64,000 nt of DNA from NCBI GenBank assembly GCA_025526935.1, contig JAHLKD010000022.1, positions 441,501-505,500 on the forward strand, written 5' to 3'. A model generated the notes under the pieces. It had not been told where the DNA came from. It did not search any database and was given only the letters and a program-made list of their open reading frames with translations. The stretch is from Cladochytrium replicatum. Lineage: Eukaryota > Chytridiomycota > Chytridiomycetes > Cladochytriales > Cladochytriaceae. The position numbers and the translations under genes were made by a program. Of the stretch, positions 58,920 to 64,000 are shown piece by piece (within the stretch, counting starts at the first letter, position 1; each line of letters starts with the position of its first letter).

Positions 58920-59466
58920 TGATGTCATCACGTCCGACATGTAGTGGCTTCTATCATTGTGCTCCATGCATAAACTTTCTTGGAAATATACGAATACGGG
59001 ACTCTTAAAAATCAATGTGGAATACAGGGCAGGATCTGTTGGATCTTAAGTACGATACTTTGAGTTACCTGTTGGAACTTACGGACTCTTCTTTGAGTTT
59101 CTTGAGATTAAGACCAATTGCACTCCTTGAATGAGATAATTGAAGTTCCCATAGCTTCCGAGAATACTAACCGTGGGAAGCAGCTGCCGTGCCATTCTTC
59201 ATGCCGACCAAAAGACAATGACCTTGCAATGATGCAGGCGAATTTGTAATGGCATGCGGACTATTGATAAATTGGAATGTGTATCTGTAGCCTCCGGTGA
59301 GTCCGAACTACACTACCCAAGCGGCACGTCAAACTAAATTTTCCGGCTGAACTTTAAAAGGGCAATGATCTTCGTCTCGCCATCAACACAGACAGCAACA
59401 TTTCTGCTTCCACCAAAAGAAACAGCAACATTTCTGCTTCCACCTAAAGAAATTCTTTGAGTAGAA
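58920..59466. other. Intergenic region and GST leader
   Basis: No gene is seen. It holds the 3' flank of the pectate lyase and the promoter of the GST gene, including a TTTAAAA element near 59353 and a tandem duplication (separate entry). Confidence 0.5.
59392..59451. repeat. 30-bp tandem duplication in the GST leader
   Basis: Two adjacent 30-base copies (59392..59421 and 59422..59451) beginning ACAGCAACATTTCTGCTTCC differ at one base. They lie 15 bases before the GST start codon, so the duplication is in the 5' untranslated region and should be young. Confidence 0.9.
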
Positions 59467-60447
59467 ATGGCAGAGAAAGCAGACGTTACCATCTACTTTG
59501 GTAAGACAGAGAAAAAAACCAAAAGCTCAAAGATTTATACTTTGATGTTTCATTTTGATGGCTATAGCGCAAGGAGTGTGAGTACATTAAACGAGCTCTA
59601 GAATAATCAAACTGAAGATTCAATTTAAGGAATGGTATCAAGATACCTATTCTGTTGGAGTCGCTTGAGATACCGTACAAGATCCAATATGTCAACATCG
59701 ACAAAGGAGAACAGTTCGCACCGGAGTACCTCAAGATCTCTCCCGTGAGTCTTTCCCTCGGTTCTTGATATGATTCTTCTAACTTGAAATACGCAGAACA
59801 ACAAAATCCCTGCGATTGTTGATTCGTCGCCTCCGGACGGAAACGGGCCTCTGTCAATCTTTGAATCGGCGGCAATTCTTCAGTACCTTGCATACAACAA
59901 AGCAAAGCAGCTGGGAAAGTCTACGCATTTGTATCCAGCCGACGACGTGCGCGTCAAAGCTCTCACGGATCAATGGCTTTACTTCCAGAGCGCGTCCCTC
60001 GGGCCAATGGTAAAGATTACCACCAAGGTTCTAGGTCTGGTCTCTTAACTAATTTGAGTTCATGGAAGAGCGGGCAGTGGTTTCACTTTCTGGGATTACC
60101 CCAGCCCAACGATGCTGCTGCCAAGCGTTTCGAGGTCGAAGTGCACAGGAATTATGCTGTGATGGAGCGCCATCTCAATGAAGTCAAGTTCTTTAATGGT
60201 CACGACTTCAGTATTGCTGGTAAATCTGTTCAGGTTACAGCCCATTAGACGATATTGTTGACTTCTCTTGGCAGATATTGCGATCTACCCGTGGGTGAGT
60301 GGATTCCTTTCACGCGTCCCTGGAATCAAGAAGAAGTACCCCGCCATTGCCCAATGGCTGGCGCAGGTGGGCGATCAGAAAGGGGTCAAGGAAGGGTTGA
60401 GGAAGGGGGATGAGGCAGCAGCAGCTGCTGCTGGTGCCAAGATGTGA
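59467..60447 (+). CDS. Glutathione S-transferase (Ure2/theta-like)
   Basis: Six exons (59467..59500, 59568..59577, 59630..59744, 59797..60009, 60069..60219, 60275..60447) give 231 aa. The thioredoxin-fold half reads VTIYFAQGVNGIKIPILLES, IPYKIQYVNIDKGEQFAPEY, LKISPNNKIPAIVD (with the cis-Pro) and LSIFESAAILQYLA (the glutathione-binding ES). The helical half has ALTDQWLYFQSASLGPMSGQ, RNYAVMERHLNE and DIAIYPWVSGF (the N-capping aspartate). The tail ends in a run of alanines. Exon 2 is only 10 nt (CGCAAGGAGT), and without it the beta1-alpha1 turn is out of frame. This group conjugates or reduces with glutathione in the cytosol. A broken relative lies 1.3 kb downstream. Confidence 0.92.
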
Positions 60448-60647
60448 AGATCTTGAAGAGATTTCAAAAGTCGGACTTTTCTTGTTTGTATTCGCACTGA
60501 TATGATTTCCAACCCCTTTCAAATATCAATAAAACGTCAGAAATGTAATTCAACGTTGGTGTGGGCTGGCACAACGTCGGATTAAATAAATAGCCCTCAG
60601 ATCCCCGCGAACACAAAGCAACAAGCTAAAGCGATATTCGCCTCATT

Positions 60648-61600
60648 CATGTTGCTTACGCATTTTCCGTTTGAGCTTGTGGACTACATTCTAGGGACAT
60701 GGGCCAAAGTCTGCCTACGTATGTGCGGCCAATTTCGGAAGAAAGTCGGTACAAGTTGACCTGATGCCTTTCTTGATCACCATGGGGCGAAGCGTGAAAA
60801 CTCGTCCGCGTTGACCTTATCAGGATCTTGATTTCGAGCCGCCACTCCCCACCAACACACACTGCATCAGCCCTCGATAACGCCAGCGCCAAAGGCCACA
60901 TCCATCTTCTCGATTGGTGGAACTCGAGCTAAAGTGAAGCGCTCGTGCAATGGATTATGGGAGCAAAGCAGGGCACGTTCGTGTGCTGGTGTGGTGGAAA
61001 TTGAGCGGGGAAGAGCTGCGCTGGAGCTCGAAGGCGATGGACTGGGCGAGTGGGAGGGAAAAACAGTGGGGTGGATTTGAGATGAAGTGGAATACAGATG
61101 CGGTTGATTATTCAACCCACGAAGGAAGAGTCGAAGTGCATGGACAAGGATGTCGATGGACTGGGTGAATCGAACCTGGAATGGTAGAAGTCCTGTGGGT
61201 TTGAATAAAAGTAGACCGTACTTGTGATGGATTGGGCAAGCGGTGCCGGACGGGTCGAAATGCTGGATTGGTGGACCTTTGAGATTTAGGATTCGATTCT
61301 GGTTGCACTGGGGACATGGGCAAACGAGCCCACGCTGGCTCACAGATGCGCCGCTCATTTCAGGAGAAGAGGCTTCCAGTCGGACCTGGTGCGCTTGCTG
61401 ATCACCATGGACACAACATCCAAAATCGACCTTGCCGAACTCGCCGTCGATATCGCAAGCGGAAAGGTATATATCTCTGTCATCAATTGGTGGAAATCCA
61501 GCACCATTGAATTGCGTTACAGTTTCTGTGCAATGAATTACGCGAGTAGAGAGCGGCAAAGGGTGCATTTCAATTTTCCCACGATGGCCAATGGTTGAAA
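60648..61600 (+). pseudogene. Decayed F-box-like ankyrin gene of the WWKxSG type
   Basis: An F-box-like start (MLLTHFPFELVDYILGTW, from 60648) is followed in changing frames by VDLIRILIS, then ankyrin-type units with a tryptophan-rich core: SALDNASAKGHIHLLDWWNS, AMDYGSKAGHVRVLVWWKLS, AMDWASGREKQW, MDWASGAGRVEMLDWW, INWWKSSTIELRYSFCAMNY. The unit p-A(M/L)DxASxxGHxxVLxWWKxSG is about 27-33 residues. I associate this tryptophan-rich form with large chytrid ankyrin families, from memory. Several TAA/TAG/TGA codons and frame changes break it, and the last units fade away. About 100 bases at 60693..60796 recur, diverged, at 61311..61410, showing internal duplication. Confidence 0.6.
61311..61410 (+). 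repeat. Diverged direct repeat of 60693..60796
   Basis: Both copies begin GGGACATGGGC and end TGATCACCATGG, with matching short blocks between (CAGATG or ATGTGCGG, AGAAG, AGTCGG, GACCTG). They are parts of the decayed F-box/ankyrin gene. This was judged by eye; the identity is perhaps 60-65 percent. Confidence 0.5.
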
Positions 61601-61779
61601 ATTTGTTCAATTTCCCACGTAGCGTGTTCATATTTCAACCTGATGGGATGGTGGTCTCACAGTTTACTTGGGTGTAGAGCTGAGAAGTGGTGTAGACAGC
61701 ATTCTGAATACACGTCGGTTCTATTTCATCGGAAATATCCGCGGGTGGTGACTACATACTCTTTTGCACAAATCAAGGT

Positions 61780-62530
61780 ATCATTCAGCAACGGTCAAAA
61801 GATTGGAGGTCTCAAAATTGCCTACACGATCAAATACGTCAAAATTTCCAGAGATGAGTAGTTTGCTCCCGAATTCTTGAAGATTTCACCAGTACACTCG
61901 TTCATTTAGCCCCGTACTTCTGCTTTCTTGGCTGACGAATCACAAGATTCCCGCGATCGTCGACTCACTCTCCACCGACGGAAAAGGGTCCTCTCCATTT
62001 TCGAGTCTGCTGCGATCCCACTATGGCTTACACGAAAGAGAAGTAGACACGCACCTGTACTTCCAGATCGCGTCCCTTGGCCCCATGGTACTAGCGTCAA
62101 GATCATGGGCTCTTGCACAGTGTTTTTGGCCATCATACCTCTAGAACGGCCAATGGAACCACTTCAAGGGACTCTCAGAGCCCAACCCTGACAGCGTCCA
62201 ACAGAGAGGTCCATCACATTTTTGGCGTGACGGGACGTCGTCTCAGCGAAGTAGCTTTCAACGGCCATTGCTACGCACAGGTGCGGAAATCTGGTCGAGT
62301 TTCGGAGATCCTAATAGGGTTTATTGTGTGATCCAGATATCGCCATCTACCCTAACGTAAAGTTCGTTGGGACGTATCCCCGACTTCCAAGAAAAGTACC
62401 CGGCTGTTGCCCAATGGCTGAAACGTGGTAACGGGCAGAAAGGTGCTTTGGAAGACCGTCAGAAGACTGCAGAGATGCCTGCTGCTGCCACACGTGAGCA
62501 TCTGGAATCGCTGCACGCCCTTCGTTCTTA
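61780..62530 (+). pseudogene. Broken tandem copy of the upstream GST gene
   Basis: GST segments in the right order match the intact gene at 59467..60447: NGQKIGGLKIAYTIKYVKIS then FAPEFLKISP (61790-61890), KIPAIVDSLSTDGKG (61950-61995), FQIASLGPM-like sequence (62060-62085), NGQWNHFKGLSEPNPD (62148-62195), DIAIYPNVKFVG (62338-62372) and KKYPAVAQWLK-like sequence (62395-62430). The glutathione-binding ES region is partly lost. A TAG interrupts SRDE/FAPEF. Several frame changes follow. Divergence is moderate, so the duplication is old. An intact start codon and the first exons are not seen; they may have been lost when the ankyrin sequence came to lie upstream. Confidence 0.75.
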
Positions 62531-62750
62531 GATTGTAGAAAACATCGATTTTTGGTCTAGTTTTCTCTTAATTCTCATTGTTAGCCAAAGGTTAATTTAC
62601 ACATATCTAAACCTTCAGTTACACCGAAACTTGGAGAGTCAATCATAGAAGCGTAAAAGTTGCGATCCTCAAAACAGATCGATAAATCAAAAATGAAAAG
62701 ACGATTCATACAAGATCTTAGCAAGAATATTGCGTAACATTGAAACGCAA

Positions 62751-64000
62751 TCAAGAGGACTTGGGAGGGGTCCAACCCACTGGGATCTTGGCGAAGCGCA
62801 CACGCTGGGGGTGGTATCCCACCGGCACCGAGCCGTACTTCTCACCCGTCTCAAAGTCGATCGCCGTGATCCTGTTTGCACCAGCCTCGGAGACAACGCA
62901 GTGCTTCCCATCACCACTGATGGTGGCCCAGTACGGCTTCGTGGCGTTCACAAGGGCCTTATTCTTGAATGTGGTGAGGTCGACGACGGTCGCGTACGAG
63001 TCCATTGTACCCGCAACGCAGAGGGCGGTTCCGGAGGGGTTCATTGTGATCCCGTGGTGTCGGGAGTCAAGAAGCCACTTGGTTCGGTCTTTGGTCAAGT
63101 TGGGGTCCTCCGGGAGTGTCACCTGGCGGGTGATCTTGTCCGACGCGATGTCGTATTCGAAGAAGCCGTTGTAGAACGACACCTGGAAGTACAGTTTCGA
63201 AAAGTCGGGTGTGAACACGGCGGGACGGACGGCGTCGGAGAAGTCCTTCAACCCGATGGCGTTGAGACGATCGCGCATGTCGATGGTCTTCACGATCGCG
63301 TACGTTGTCGCATTGGCGATGGTGATGTGGCGGTCGCCTTTGGTCCAGTCTCCCGAAGGGTCGTCGAGCGAGGAGTCGACGTTCCCGATCGACATGTTCC
63401 AGATCAGCTTGCCCCCGTTCGTGAAGAAGTTCTCGTGGGGCTTGTCGCCGCCTTTGAAGACGCCGAGCTGTGCGCCAGTGTTGATGTCGAGGATGTAGAT
63501 GTTGTTGCCGAGCGAGTCGGAGACGGCGACGCGGGTGCCGTCGGGGGACACGGCCATGTGGTCGGAGCGGTAGCCGCTGACTTTGAAGCGCCAGTTGAGC
63601 TTGCCGGAGATCAGACTGATGGAGGCGACGTCACCGAACGACGGGCGGGAAACGACGACATTTTGGCCGTCGGGGGTGGCGTACAAGTCGTCAACCATTT
63701 GGTCGTTTCCTTCGCCGACTTGGTTCTTGACGGCGGTGTATACGATCCATTGGATTGGGTTGGCGTTGATCTCTTTGATTCGGTCCGCTTTGTCGGGAAC
63801 AATGTTGACCAAACCAAGCGTGGTGAACGGAGCCGAAGCTGGACGAAGGGAGACATTTAGACATTTAGTACAGCAGCAAGTTCGAGTCACGTTGATTCTA
63901 CCAGTAACCACAGTTGCAGTTCCGTCCCAGTTGTTGCCGACCAGCAAGACCGGCTGAAGGTCAACTGCTGCGACGCCCGCTACAAAGGCGGAGACCAAAG
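62751..64000 (-). CDS. YVTN-type beta-propeller protein, 5' end outside window
   Basis: Reading from the window edge, the protein begins within a hydrophobic stretch (VSAFVAGVAAVDLQPVLLVG) that is probably the end of a signal peptide, so the gene starts beyond base 64000. Exons are 64000..63902 and 63838..62751, with an intron of 63 nt (GTAGAA ... GTCCAG). Repeated blades follow the YVTN/lactonase-like pattern: DDLYATPDGQNVVVSRPSFG, SDHMAVSPDGTRVAVSDSLG, NIYILDINTGAQLG, GITMNPSGTALCVAGTMDS and PYWATISGDGKHCVVSEAGA, ITAIDFETGEKYGSVPVGYH. Such proteins are secreted or surface bound; some bind cell-wall or lactone substrates, but no catalytic residues can be named. Codon bias is strong, suggesting high expression. 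Confidence 0.82.
   Translation of the reverse strand, partial: LVSAFVAGVAAVDLQPVLLVGNNWDGTATVVTGRINVTRTCCCTKCLNVSLRPASAPFTTLGLVNIVPDKADRIKEINANPIQWIVYTAVKNQVGEGNDQMVDDLYATPDGQNVVVSRPSFGDVASISLISGKLNWRFKVSGYRSDHMAVSPDGTRVAVSDSLGNNIYILDINTGAQLGVFKGGDKPHENFFTNGGKLIWNMSIGNVDSSLDDPSGDWTKGDRHITIANATTYAIVKTIDMRDRLNAIGLKDFSDAVRPAVFTPDFSKLYFQVSFYNGFFEYDIASDKITRQVTLPEDPNLTKDRTKWLLDSRHHGITMNPSGTALCVAGTMDSYATVVDLTTFKNKALVNATKPYWATISGDGKHCVVSEAGANRITAIDFETGEKYGSVPVGYHPQRVRFAKIPVGWTPPKSS

Noticed and set aside
62730-63860. 376-codon plus-strand Val/Gly/Asp-rich frame
   Set aside because: Antisense of the beta-propeller gene; codon bias of the true gene opens this strand.

Overview
The window looks like nuclear DNA of a fungus, most likely an early-diverging zoosporic (chytrid-type) one. 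Genes are dense on both strands and split by many short GT-AG introns, mostly 35-80 nt. The protein set mixes fungal families (Clr2, Zds, an Agd3-like polysaccharide deacetylase, a fungal hexose transporter, HOM2) with families better known from animals (TMEM94, FIGNL1, WDR48, RBM39, a possible TTC29-like TPR remnant). A decayed ankyrin gene has the tryptophan-rich WWKxSG repeat that I recall, without having checked, from chytrid repeat families. The phylum is an inference. I found no rRNA, tRNA, CRISPR array, insertion sequence or recognisable retroelement.

Layout. 1-9.3 kb: the end of a disordered protein, a cyclin, an RBM39-type splicing factor and a C2H2 zinc-finger factor, all on +. 9.3-19.5 kb: a TPR-gene remnant, TMEM94 on -, the divergent FIGNL1 AAA ATPase on +, and a broken ABC1-family kinase. 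20-25 kb: a secreted Agd3-like deacetylase and a hexose transporter, both on -. 26-35 kb: GEM1/Miro, WDR48 and a mitochondrial ICT1-type release factor on +. 35-41.7 kb: an unrecognised acidic protein and a Clr2-type silencing protein on -, with HOM2 divergent from it. 41.8-47 kb: a Dicer pseudogene, an EVE-domain gene and a CaMK-type kinase pseudogene. 47.5-57.2 kb: Zds, MPP-alpha, Lcp5/neuroguidin and an unrecognised protein. 57.3-64 kb: pectate lyase, a GST with a broken downstream copy, a decayed F-box/ankyrin gene between them, and the 3' part of a secreted beta-propeller protein.

How the genes relate. There is no operon logic. Functional themes are mitochondrial upkeep (GEM1, MPP-alpha, ICT1), chromatin and RNA (Clr2, WDR48, RBM39, Lcp5, Dicer remnant), carbon and cell-wall use (hexose transporter, deacetylase, pectate lyase) and cell-cycle control (cyclin, Zds). 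The most striking property is that at least six protein-coding genes are visibly decayed while lying between intact neighbours. Other points of note are a 6-nt microexon inside the FIGNL1 Walker A motif, a 10-nt exon in the GST gene, and a GC-AG intron directly after the GGQ motif of ICT1. All exon coordinates were worked out by eye from splice signals and reading frame; none is backed by transcript data.
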